A stretch of DNA of 64,000 nt from Hyphomicrobiales bacterium (GTDB taxonomy: Bacteria; Pseudomonadota; Alphaproteobacteria; Rhizobiales; Rhizobiaceae): contig UCOA01000025.1 of assembly GCA_900474095.1 (NCBI GenBank), positions 62,001 through 126,000 of the forward strand. Reading direction: 5' to 3'. The notes below the pieces were generated by a model. It was not told where the DNA came from and did no database searches. It saw nothing but the letters and a program-made list of their open reading frames with translations. The position numbers were made by a program, and so were the translations under genes. Below are positions 31,886 to 40,289 of the stretch, one piece after another (within the stretch, counting starts at the first letter, position 1; every line of letters begins with the position of its first letter).

Positions 31886-33859
31886 ATGACGTCTGCAAAA
31901 CTCGACCGTAAACTTTCCGTCAGCCAGCGGCTCGGCACCTTGGGTTTCGCCGCATTCATTGGCATCGGTTCGATGCTGGCTGTCGGCTGGTATCAGAATT
32001 CTCATGTCGATCAGGCGCTCGACAAAGCCATCATCGCGCAGGATGCCATCAGGAACGCCGGCGTCATGCGGCTTGTCAGCGTCGAGCTGACCCTGGTGGC
32101 GATGGATACGATTGTCGATCGCGAGGAGCGCCAGGTCGCGCCGGAGCGGGTGAAGGCGATCGCCGACTTCATCTCGACACTGAATGCCGGAAAGCCGGCG
32201 GCAATTGAATTGGCCGCATCTCTTGGTAAGCCGGAGATCATGGCAACATTTGACACCGATCTCGCCGAGATAACCAAGGCAATTCAGGTGGATCTGAAGA
32301 AAATGGTGGAAGAGGGCGCCCCCGCGGACGCATACGGCGCTATCGACGATACGATTGACGGCGCCGGCGAGCGCATGACCGTAACGCTTGGGAAATTGTA
32401 TGAGGAGGCTGGCTTGGCGCTGGGTGCGCGCGTCGCCGATGCTACCGCGCGCTCGCGTGAATCCCTCCAGTTCCAGATCGCCGTTGGGCTCCTTGCCATG
32501 GCGTCGCTCATGGGAATGCTGTATTTCCATGGGAACATCCTTCGCCGTGGCGTTTTTGCCGTGCGCGACAGCATGCAGCGAATCCTGAAAGGCGACTACG
32601 AAACCGCAGTTGACGCGGTCAACCGCAGCGACGAGATCGGTGACATGGCGCGTTCCGTCGAGTTGTTCCGGACTGCCGCCGTTGAAAAACGCGATCTTGA
32701 AAGGTCGGCAGCGACAAGCCGCAGTGAAAATGAAGCCGAACGCGCGGCCAGTGAAGCAGCCCGCGCTGAAGAGGCGCGGCAGGTGCAGTCCGCAGTCACA
32801 GCACTTGGGCAGGGCCTGAACCGCCTCTCTGAAGGCAATCTGACTGCTACAATCGACCAGCCGTTCCGCAACGATCTCGAAACATTGCGCCAGGACTTCA
32901 ACCACACGGTCGAAAAGCTGCAGAGCGTGCTCTCCAGCGTCCGCGACAACAGCAGCTCGATCCAGTCCAACGGCCAGCAGATGCGCGGCGCTGCCGATGA
33001 TCTTGCCAAGCGCACCGAGCAGCAGGCTGCCTCTCTCGAGGAAACCTCGGCGGCGCTAGACCAGATCACTGTTACCGTGCGCACCGCCACCCAGCGTGCC
33101 GAGGAAGCAAGCCAGATGGTCGGCGAGACCCGCACAAATGCGGAAGAATCCGGCCGTATCGTTCGCGAAGCGGTCGAAGCCATGGCCCGGATCGAAAACG
33201 CGTCGTCCGAAATCGGCAAGATCATCAACGTGATCGACGAGATCGCCTTCCAGACCAACCTGCTTGCATTGAATGCCGGCGTCGAGGCTGCGCGTGCCGG
33301 TGAAGCCGGCAAGGGCTTTGCCGTCGTCGCTCAGGAGGTTCGCGAACTGGCGCAAAGGGCAGCGGGCGCTGCCAAGGACATCAAGGTCCTGGTCGGTCGC
33401 TCCAGCAACGAGGTCGGAACCGGCGTTCGCCTGGTGCAGGAAACCGGCGAGGCGCTCGGGCGCATCGGCTCGGATGTGGTGCGCATCAATGAGCACATGA
33501 CGTCGATCGTGATGGCCGCCCGCGAGCAATCGACCGGACTTCAAGAAATCAATACGGCCATCGGTCAGCTGGATCAGATGACCCAGCAAAATGCGGCTAT
33601 GGTCGAAGAAACCAATGCCGCCAGCCATACGCTGGCGCAGGATGCCGAAGGCTTGACCGCACTGATCGGCCAGTTCCAGCTCCGCGGAGCGTCCGCCCCG
33701 CCAATCCGTCAACCGGTCCGCGTCGCCACATCGGCCACCACGCGCCCCACGCCGTCTCCTGCCAAGGCCCTGATGGGCAAGCTGGCAGGCGCCTTTAGCA
33801 GCCCTGCGTCGTCCGTGCCGAAGGCATCGGGTTCCGCCGAAAACTGGGAAGAGTTCTGA
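31886..33859 (+). CDS. Methyl-accepting chemotaxis protein with CheR-binding tail
   Basis: A 657-residue receptor: TM1 (residues 15-36), a helical sensor region to about 190, TM2 (about 195-215), one HAMP followed by a second HAMP-like stretch (LGQGLNRLSEGNLTATI), then the signalling domain. The hairpin tip has EIAFQTNLLALNAGVEAARAGEAGKGFAVVA. The last five residues are NWEEF, close to the CheR/CheB docking pentapeptide NWETF, after a flexible Pro/Ala-rich linker. cheW follows 2 bp later. The ligand is unknown. Confidence 0.95.
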   Translation: MTSAKLDRKLSVSQRLGTLGFAAFIGIGSMLAVGWYQNSHVDQALDKAIIAQDAIRNAGVMRLVSVELTLVAMDTIVDREERQVAPERVKAIADFISTLNAGKPAAIELAASLGKPEIMATFDTDLAEITKAIQVDLKKMVEEGAPADAYGAIDDTIDGAGERMTVTLGKLYEEAGLALGARVADATARSRESLQFQIAVGLLAMASLMGMLYFHGNILRRGVFAVRDSMQRILKGDYETAVDAVNRSDEIGDMARSVELFRTAAVEKRDLERSAATSRSENEAERAASEAARAEEARQVQSAVTALGQGLNRLSEGNLTATIDQPFRNDLETLRQDFNHTVEKLQSVLSSVRDNSSSIQSNGQQMRGAADDLAKRTEQQAASLEETSAALDQITVTVRTATQRAEEASQMVGETRTNAEESGRIVREAVEAMARIENASSEIGKIINVIDEIAFQTNLLALNAGVEAARAGEAGKGFAVVAQEVRELAQRAAGAAKDIKVLVGRSSNEVGTGVRLVQETGEALGRIGSDVVRINEHMTSIVMAAREQSTGLQEINTAIGQLDQMTQQNAAMVEETNAASHTLAQDAEGLTALIGQFQLRGASAPPIRQPVRVATSATTRPTPSPAKALMGKLAGAFSSPASSVPKASGSAENWEEF

Positions 33860-33861
33860 TC

Positions 33862-34326
33862 ATGTCAAACGCAATCAAGCAGTCCGGTGCCTATCTCGAA
33901 ATCGTTTCGTTTCACCTGGGTGATCAGGAATTCTGCATCGACATCATGGCTATTCGCGAGATCCGTGGCTGGGCGCCGGTGACGCCGATGCCGCATACGC
34001 CGCCTTACGTTCTCGGCCTTATCAACCTGCGCGGCGCCGTCATCCCTGTCATCGACATGGCCTGCCGCCTCGGCATGAAGATGACCGAGCCGTCCGAGCG
34101 TTCGGCGATCATCGTCACCGATATCGCCGGCAAGCTTGTCGGCCTCCTGGTCGAGCAGGTCTCCGACATGATGACCATCAAGAGCGAAGACCTGCAGCCG
34201 GCGCCGGAGATCATTCCGGAGGCACAGCGCGCCTTCTGCCGCGGCATCGTCGCACTGGAAAAGACCATGGTCTGCTTCCTCAATCTCGACACAGTGATTG
34301 CGGACGAACTGACGCAAGCCGCGTAA
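33862..34326 (+). CDS. cheW: Chemotaxis coupling protein CheW
   Basis: Bridges chemoreceptors to the histidine kinase CheA. It has 154 aa in the CheW SH3-like fold with FCIDIMAIREI, LGLINLRGAVIPVIDM and GLLVEQVSDMM. The ATG is 2 bases after the receptor stop, so the two are made together. No cheA, cheY or cheR is nearby, so the pair must feed a signalling core encoded elsewhere. Confidence 0.95.
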   Translation: MSNAIKQSGAYLEIVSFHLGDQEFCIDIMAIREIRGWAPVTPMPHTPPYVLGLINLRGAVIPVIDMACRLGMKMTEPSERSAIIVTDIAGKLVGLLVEQVSDMMTIKSEDLQPAPEIIPEAQRAFCRGIVALEKTMVCFLNLDTVIADELTQAA

Positions 34327-34507
34327 GCTGATATCTGCAAATTGGCAAGAACCGCGCGGGAAACCGGGCGGTGTTTTGCCGTGTTCGTGGTAGATTGATC
34401 GTTGGCAGAAGCCTGCTGGCTTTTCCCGACACTCCGTTTATTGTGCGATGCGAGATGCGGGCGCCGTGCGCTGCCTGAACCTTTTGCACGAATGATAGGA
34501 GAGTGCC

Positions 34508-35137
34508 GTGCGATGCCTTCTGCTCGTTGATATCCAGAATGGCTTCTGCTCCGGCGGCAACCTTGCGGTACCGCATGGCGAAGATGTGGTGCCGGTCGCC
34601 AACCGGCTGATCGCCGAAGGCAAGTATGATCTCGTCGTCGCCTCGCAGGACTGGCATCCGGCCAATCACGGCAGCTTTGCCTCGCAGCATACCGGGAAGA
34701 AGCCTTTCGAGATGGGTACGCTAAGTGGCAAGCCACAGATGCTATGGCCCGATCATTGCGTCCAGGGGACCCGTGATGCCCAGTTTCATCCCGGTTTGAA
34801 TTTCGCCGGCATCGATCACGTTCAGCGCAAGGGGGAGAGCCGTGAGGTCGACAGTTATTCCGCCTTTCGCGACAACGATCACACCGCGGTGACAGGACTT
34901 TCGGGTTACCTGACCCGGGCACGCGTCGGCACTCTTGATATTTGCGGCCTTGCCACGGATTACTGCGTCAAGGCCTCGGCGCTTGACGCGAAGGCGATGA
35001 TGCCCGGCGTCAATGTCCGGTTTATTGTCGATGCAAGCCGCGGCATCGATCCCGCCGGCGTGCAGGCGGCAATTGCCGAAATGGCGGCGGCAGGCGTCCG
35101 CATCATTACTTCCAAGGATGTCTTGGCCGACCGGTAG
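34508..35137 (+). CDS. pncA: Nicotinamidase / pyrazinamidase
   Basis: Hydrolyses nicotinamide to nicotinate in NAD salvage. It has 209 aa from GTG 34508 (AGGAG 7 bases upstream). The cysteine-hydrolase triad is present as Asp8 (VDIQNGF), Lys108 and Cys153 (ATDYCVKA). Metal ligands appear in SQDWHPANHGS (Asp48, His50, His54). It faces creA with only 5 bp between stops and no terminator. Confidence 0.94.
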   Translation: MRCLLLVDIQNGFCSGGNLAVPHGEDVVPVANRLIAEGKYDLVVASQDWHPANHGSFASQHTGKKPFEMGTLSGKPQMLWPDHCVQGTRDAQFHPGLNFAGIDHVQRKGESREVDSYSAFRDNDHTAVTGLSGYLTRARVGTLDICGLATDYCVKASALDAKAMMPGVNVRFIVDASRGIDPAGVQAAIAEMAAAGVRIITSKDVLADR

Positions 35138-35142
35138 CGCGG

Positions 35143-35640
35143 CTAGTTCGGCGCACCGTTCGTCCAGGTCACCGGCTGGCCGAAGAGCGGAATGGTCGAG
35201 ATCGACATCTTGGCGGAGCCGTCGGTCAACTCGCGCGAATGGGCGAGATAGATCAAGGTATTGTTTTTCTTGTCGTAGATCCGGTTGACGACGAGTTTCT
35301 TCCAAATCAGCGAAAGCCCTTCGCGGAACACTTCCTCGCCTTCCTGGCTGAGCCCGATATCGCCGATCGTCACCGGCCCCGTCTGGCGGCAGGCGATCGA
35401 ATTGTTGGAGGGATCCTCGAACCAGTTGCCCTTTCTCAGGCGGTCGATGACGCTGCGGTCGAAGTAAGTGACGTGGCAGGTGACGCCGGCCACCTTCGGA
35501 TCGGTGACGGCATCGATCAGGATATCGTTGCCGAGCCAGTCGACGCCAACCTCGCCGACGGTTTCGGCCTGCGCGGGCATGGATGCGACGCTTGCGGCGA
35601 AAAGGGCACAAGCGCTGACAAGACGAAGGACGAGCGGCAT
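35143..35640 (-). CDS. creA: CreA-family periplasmic protein
   Basis: The 165-residue product has a cleavable signal peptide (MPLVLRLVSACALFAASVASMPAQA) and the CreA phrases VGVDWLGNDILIDAV, DPKVAGVTCHVTYFDR and LAHSRELTDGSAKMSISTIPL. Function in the family is unknown. The ATG at 35640 was chosen over one ten codons upstream because it begins directly with the signal peptide. Confidence 0.9.
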   Translation of the reverse strand: MPLVLRLVSACALFAASVASMPAQAETVGEVGVDWLGNDILIDAVTDPKVAGVTCHVTYFDRSVIDRLRKGNWFEDPSNNSIACRQTGPVTIGDIGLSQEGEEVFREGLSLIWKKLVVNRIYDKKNNTLIYLAHSRELTDGSAKMSISTIPLFGQPVTWTNGAPN

Positions 35641-35731
35641 TGATTGTTCTCCAGGGGCGGTATCCTTCACATAGGATGGCCGCTCGGCAATGCAAGCCGC
35701 GCGGTGGTCAGAACTGCTTGCCGCGTTAATC

Positions 35732-36988
35732 TCAGCTGGCCTTCGACAGCGGCTGACCTGAGGTCACCGCAATGGCAGTTGCCGCCCGCATCTGAGCCGC
35801 GGCGCCTGCAAGCGCCCGGGCGGCGCTGGCCGAAGAAGTGGCCTGAAGGCCATCGGCAATGCTCGACCGGTCGCGCCCCATCGCCTTGGCTTCGTAGAGC
35901 GCCATGTCTGCATGCACCATGACATCCGCCAGTGCGCCCCCGGGTTCGGCGATGGCGACACCGATGCTGACGGTCAGCGCGATATCCGCTCCGTCGAGGC
36001 CTCTGGCGGGTGTCGTCCTCACAGCGTCGCAGATCGCATCTGCGATCGCGCCTGCCTCCGGCCGCCCGATGCCTGCGATTGCGATACCGAATTCTTCGCC
36101 GCCAAGGCGCCCGAGAATACCGCGGCCGGCAAGCGTCGTGCGGACGGTCCTGGTGAAGTGTACAAGCGCCGCATCGCCGCCAGCGTGGCCATGCAGGTCG
36201 TTGATCTGCTTGAACCGGTCGAGATCGAGCAGCATCAACGTCGTTTGACGGCCCGATCCGGAGGCGACGTGGAACATCCGCTCATATTCAGACAGGAAGG
36301 CCCGGCGGGACAGGGCACCCGTCAGTTCGTCATGTGCGATCAAGTGACGAAGATTGGCAATCATCCATCCGTGCAACAACAAGATGACGCCGAGGAAAAA
36401 CAGCGGCATCATCAGCTGCCGGGCGGCCAAAAGCGCCGTCGTCCATAGCTGCGGTTCGGTGGCGGGACCGAAATCCGTCGCCGCGGCAATGACGCGAATG
36501 GCATGAAGGGCAGTGACCGCAAAGGCTGAAATGCAACAGAACAGCGTATAAGGGGCGACGGCGCGTTTCCGCGGCCAGTGGCGCAGGGTCGAGACACCGG
36601 TGAGGAAATAGATCATTCCCGCCACTCCCGCGCTCACGATGAGGCAGGCGTCCCGGTTTTCGAACATGTCACTGAGGGCGCCAAGCATCAGGACGGTGCA
36701 GGCAAGGGTTGCGACGAGCGGTCGCGATCCGAGTGGCTTTCGCCCTAGAAATTCGAGGAAACCGTTCAATATCATCACGCCCGCGGCGACCATCAGTGTC
36801 GATCCGATCACCGCGTGGATCCACGGGGGCGCAATCGCTGATGTGAGGCCCAATCCGGTGGAAAGCACCGAGAGAGCGCAGGCGAGGCAGAAGCTCGCAA
36901 TGCCCGGGACGCTGGTCTTGCGAAGCGATAGGAGCACGGGAAACATGACGGCGAGGGAAATGACTGCGATGGCGGAAAGAAAACTCAT
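35732..36988 (-). CDS. Membrane diguanylate cyclase (GGDEF)
   Basis: A 418-residue protein with about six to seven N-terminal membrane helices (residues 1-215) followed by a GGDEF domain making cyclic-di-GMP. The active-site loop is intact as GGEEF at residues 296-300, with the metal-binding LLDLDRFKQINDLHGHAGGD upstream. The inhibitory I-site RxxD expected five residues before the loop is absent: the positions read A and G in LAGRGILGRLGGEEF. No EAL domain. The start ATG 36988 directly precedes the first helix. Confidence 0.9.
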   Translation of the reverse strand: MSFLSAIAVISLAVMFPVLLSLRKTSVPGIASFCLACALSVLSTGLGLTSAIAPPWIHAVIGSTLMVAAGVMILNGFLEFLGRKPLGSRPLVATLACTVLMLGALSDMFENRDACLIVSAGVAGMIYFLTGVSTLRHWPRKRAVAPYTLFCCISAFAVTALHAIRVIAAATDFGPATEPQLWTTALLAARQLMMPLFFLGVILLLHGWMIANLRHLIAHDELTGALSRRAFLSEYERMFHVASGSGRQTTLMLLDLDRFKQINDLHGHAGGDAALVHFTRTVRTTLAGRGILGRLGGEEFGIAIAGIGRPEAGAIADAICDAVRTTPARGLDGADIALTVSIGVAIAEPGGALADVMVHADMALYEAKAMGRDRSSIADGLQATSSASAARALAGAAAQMRAATAIAVTSGQPLSKAS

Positions 36989-37765
36989 GGGTGCGAATTT
37001 CTGCCGGGCGGCGCTTAAAAAGATTTGGTCCGTTTGCGCGGATAAGCCACCGAATTCGTAGTGGCGGCGATTTAATTTTTTCGGCCGAAATTCGCTGCAA
37101 TTTTAGCCAAGCCGGTCACATCCCTGCGATTTCCACCGCTGTTCGCGGGGCGCCGGGCAATTATCGTTCTCTACCGCTGATTTAGGCATCGCAAGCTTGC
37201 AGGTGCGGCATTGGCGAGCGGCTCGGTTGGTGCCGCGGAGCCTCGCACGAACCGAGAGTGCGCTTGAGCGAACGCGAAACTCCGGACGCTGTCCCCTATG
37301 AAAGATCGGATCGGAAGGCATGTTGAACTGAGTGGAACGCTCGAAAGGCGCGATCGCGGAACGATACAGTAATGCCAAGAAAAAACCGGCCCATCTCTTC
37401 GCCTCCATAATATCGTCAAAAATTAAGGTTTTGAGACCGGACCCAGACGCAGGCTGCCGAGCCTCGGGCTCGATGCTTGCGCTGACGCATGCCACAAGTC
37501 CGTTGGACCAGGATGTCTCGGGCGGGGAGGGCACGGCCTTCTTCGCCTTTTTATATGCCGCAATGCTGTTCTTCCACCTGCCTCCTCCTCGAAATTTCGC
37601 GGAGCCCGCGTAAAGGAATTGGTTACCATACTTTGTCATTCTTCAGATCGATCGGCATGCCCAGGAACGCGCAGCAATTGGCGCCTCTCAAGCATTGGAC
37701 CGGCCTCCTCGGCAATGCGTTCCGTTGCCTTCGGATTGAGTAATGCGTTTCGGGTAACGAGTATC
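36989..37765. other. 777-bp intergenic region between GGDEF gene and DUF2778 gene
   Basis: Divergent promoter region. It is AT-rich near 37010-37110 (GGDEF promoter side). A hairpin with arms CTCGGTT (37222-37228) / AACCGAG (37250-37256) and inner arms GTGC / GCAC lies at 37222-37256, without a T run. Open frames on both strands (for example minus 37103-37639, 178 codons) have no ribosome site, no recognisable domains and mixed codon use, so I do not call a gene. Confidence 0.5.
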
Positions 37766-38914
37766 ATGGCGTTTGCGGAAGAAAAGTTCAGGCATGTTGG
37801 CTCATCGGGGAAATCGGAAGGCCGCTTGAAAAAAGCGCGTTCACTCGTCTCCGGTGCGACTGCTTTAGGCGTCGGCATCGCCGCGTCGATCTGGATGGTC
37901 GCGACCTTCGCGGCCATTCAAACCGTGGGGCCATCGCTACCGTCAGACAAGAATCCCCGCCTGGAGGCTTCCTTGGGACTTAATGCGATCATGCGCGCTG
38001 CCCCAAAGCAGCAGCGCGTGGTGCGGGTCGCCAAATTCTCGCGGCTGACCGTCCTGCCGCGCATCCATCTAGCCTCGAAGATTGTGCCGCAAAAGAACAT
38101 CGCGGCCGTTGCCCTGGTGAAACCCGCCGCCGACTTTATCGAAAAGACACAAGTCCTGGCGCTGGCGAAGGCGGCCGCGGCGAGGGGCGACGACGTGATC
38201 ACCGGCTCGATGCCCGTGGTGGCCAACGCGCTCGTCGAGAACGTCTCGCTCAAGGACGGTTTGGGCAAGCCCTTCAGTCTCGTGATGCACGAGCCGGCAT
38301 CGTCGCTGAACGGCATGCTGCCGGATTTGGGGCCGACGCCGCTTTCCAAGCCGCGGAGCCTCGCAGACAGCGGCGGCAAACCTGCCGACCGCAGCAGGCA
38401 GCCGGGGACCAAAGAACTTGCCTATGCCAAGCCGGATCTTCCCATGGACGATGATGACGAGGTTCGTCCGACTTTCCGCGGCCGCAAGGGCATTGCCTAC
38501 TACGATATCTCGGCCGGCGTGGTTTACATGCCGAACGGCGAGAAGCTCGAGGCGCATTCCGGCATCGGCAAGATGCGCGACAATCCCGCTTATGTCCATG
38601 TGAAGATGAAGGGGCCGACGCCGCCCGGTACCTACAAGGTGACGATGCGCGAGTCACTGTTCCACGGCGTGGCGGCCGTGCGCCTGACGCCGGTCAACGG
38701 CGTCGCGCCGCATGGTCGCGTCGGTCTGCTCGCCCACAGCTATCTCCTGCGCAACCGCGGCGACTCGCATGGGTGCGTCGCCTTCGAGGAGTATCCGCGC
38801 TTCCTGAAAGCCTTCAAGCGCGGGGAAATATCGCACATGGTCATCGTCAAGAGCATGAAGGGCTTGTCCGCCCCGAAACGCACGCTGGCCTCACTGTTTT
38901 CCAAGGGCGCGTAA
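37766..38914 (+). CDS. DUF2778 (Tlde1-like) L,D-transpeptidase-fold envelope protein
   Basis: 382 aa from ATG 37766: a basic N-terminus, one membrane anchor (about residues 30-55), a long low-complexity periplasmic region, and a C-terminal DUF2778 domain. The catalytic-looking motif is intact: His324 and the SHGC box at 334-337 (Cys337) in AHSYLLRNRGDSHGCVAF. DUF2778 includes the Tlde1 peptidoglycan-targeting proteins, which have L,D-carboxypeptidase/exchange activity. Here there is no type VI gene or immunity-like partner beside it, so a housekeeping role in cell-wall editing is more likely (inference). Confidence 0.85.
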   Translation: MAFAEEKFRHVGSSGKSEGRLKKARSLVSGATALGVGIAASIWMVATFAAIQTVGPSLPSDKNPRLEASLGLNAIMRAAPKQQRVVRVAKFSRLTVLPRIHLASKIVPQKNIAAVALVKPAADFIEKTQVLALAKAAAARGDDVITGSMPVVANALVENVSLKDGLGKPFSLVMHEPASSLNGMLPDLGPTPLSKPRSLADSGGKPADRSRQPGTKELAYAKPDLPMDDDDEVRPTFRGRKGIAYYDISAGVVYMPNGEKLEAHSGIGKMRDNPAYVHVKMKGPTPPGTYKVTMRESLFHGVAAVRLTPVNGVAPHGRVGLLAHSYLLRNRGDSHGCVAFEEYPRFLKAFKRGEISHMVIVKSMKGLSAPKRTLASLFSKGA

Positions 38915-39204
38915 TCCGTCGCCTTTGTTGGCGTGGGGCCGCTCCTGGCTTCCGCTTGGGTGGAGATGTCGTTTACCTGTCTTCCACAAGGCTGAGAGTG
39001 GTTCAGCGTCTGCCTCCGATACTTTCATTGCACGCGAAAAGACCGCCGTGTAGCGCAAGACGCGTGTCTTGAGGGTGGGCCGCAGCCCGTTTGGTCGGCA
39101 CACCCATCCTGCGCGGGCGCCTCTCGTGGCCGGATTGCCATACATGGATCGCGAGACAGCTAAATTATAGTATGCTAATGTTTCGCGTTTCGATGGAGGG
39201 GGAG
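38915..39204. other. Intergenic region before the FecR-domain gene
   Basis: About 290 bp. I see no coding sequence or strong terminator. Bases near 39160-39180 (AAATTATAGTATGCTAATG) are AT-rich and likely include the promoter of the next gene. Confidence 0.4.
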
Positions 39205-40230
39205 ATGTTTGCTCCAGATCGGGCGCTTGTCGTCGCGTTCAGTGTTCTGCTCTCCGCTGCAACGCCGTCAGTTGCTGCGGAATCGATCGGCAAGGCGGTT
39301 CACATCAAGACTACGGTGACGGGGGCGAGCGGTGAGCTCGCAGTCAACGACCCGGTGTTCCGGGACGAACGCATCCGCACGTCCCGCTCTGGGCTCGGCC
39401 AGTTTGTATTCCAGGATGGCACCAAGCTTGCCGTGGGGTGGGGCTCATCCGTGGTCATCGACAGGTTCGTCTTCGATGGCTCCCGTTCTGTGAAGAAGCT
39501 GACCGTCAAGGCGGCCAAGGGCACGTTTCGCTGGATAAGCGGGAACTCCAAACATGCCGCCTATGAGATCTTGACGCCAGCCGGCACGATCGGCGTGCGG
39601 GGGACCGTGTTCGATTTCTATATCGGCGCCGACGGCACGACCGCGGTCGTCCTGTTGGGCGGATCAGCCAGTTTTTGCGGCCCGGGCGGTTGCAGGGAAC
39701 TCACGCGGCGCTGCGACTGCGTGGTTGCCAGCCGCAATGGCGGCCTGACCGAAACCCGCAGGGTCGACCGTAGCATCTTCAAGACGCTCGGCAATACCAA
39801 GGCGCTGCCTTTTCTCTCGGGCAGCCAGAGGCTTTCGGCGCTTGGCGGCGGCGGATGCGGACTGACGAACGTCGTGGCATTGCCCGAAGACATTGCTCCC
39901 AAGGCGAAACGCGCAGTGCCAAGCAAGCCGGACAAGAGGGTGGACCCCGAGGACCCGCCCGATGACAAACCTGATAAACCGCGCGACGACAAGCCCGACA
40001 AGCCGCGCCATGAGGATGACAAACCCGATAAGCCGCGCAATGAGGATAAGCCAGACAAGCAACGTCATCACAACCATCATGATCGCGACGGCAACAGCGT
40101 CGACGACGGCAGCCAGCATCACGGCGATCACGACGACGGCTACCATCGCGGCCACGACAAGGACCGCACCGACAAGGACCGGACCGACAAGGGCAAGGAC
40201 CGCAACGGCAGAGGCAAGAACGGGAAATGA
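39205..40230 (+). CDS. Secreted FecR-domain protein with charged repeat/His-rich tail
   Basis: 341 aa from ATG 39205 (GGAGGGGG just upstream). A signal peptide ends in SVAAES; the FecR domain follows with LQ-type beta repeats and the conserved AYEILTPAGTIGVRGTVFDF. A cysteine group (FCGPGGC, RRCDC, GGGGCG) comes next. The last ~95 residues are KPDKPR-type repeats and a His/Asp-rich tail. In this group such proteins are not iron sensors but occur beside CHASE2 cyclases. Possible upstream starts at 39178 and 39193. Confidence 0.85.
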   Translation: MFAPDRALVVAFSVLLSAATPSVAAESIGKAVHIKTTVTGASGELAVNDPVFRDERIRTSRSGLGQFVFQDGTKLAVGWGSSVVIDRFVFDGSRSVKKLTVKAAKGTFRWISGNSKHAAYEILTPAGTIGVRGTVFDFYIGADGTTAVVLLGGSASFCGPGGCRELTRRCDCVVASRNGGLTETRRVDRSIFKTLGNTKALPFLSGSQRLSALGGGGCGLTNVVALPEDIAPKAKRAVPSKPDKRVDPEDPPDDKPDKPRDDKPDKPRHEDDKPDKPRNEDKPDKQRHHNHHDRDGNSVDDGSQHHGDHDDGYHRGHDKDRTDKDRTDKGKDRNGRGKNGK

Positions 40231-40289
40231 CAGGGGAGGCTAGCGGACGCCACGAACCAGCCCGGATCGGTCTGACGCTGCGTCAGGTG

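Noticed and set aside
37103-37639. 178-codon open frame on minus in the gap before the DUF2778 gene
   Set aside because: No ribosome site, no domain, mixed codon use and low-complexity composition; long frames occur by chance in GC-rich DNA.
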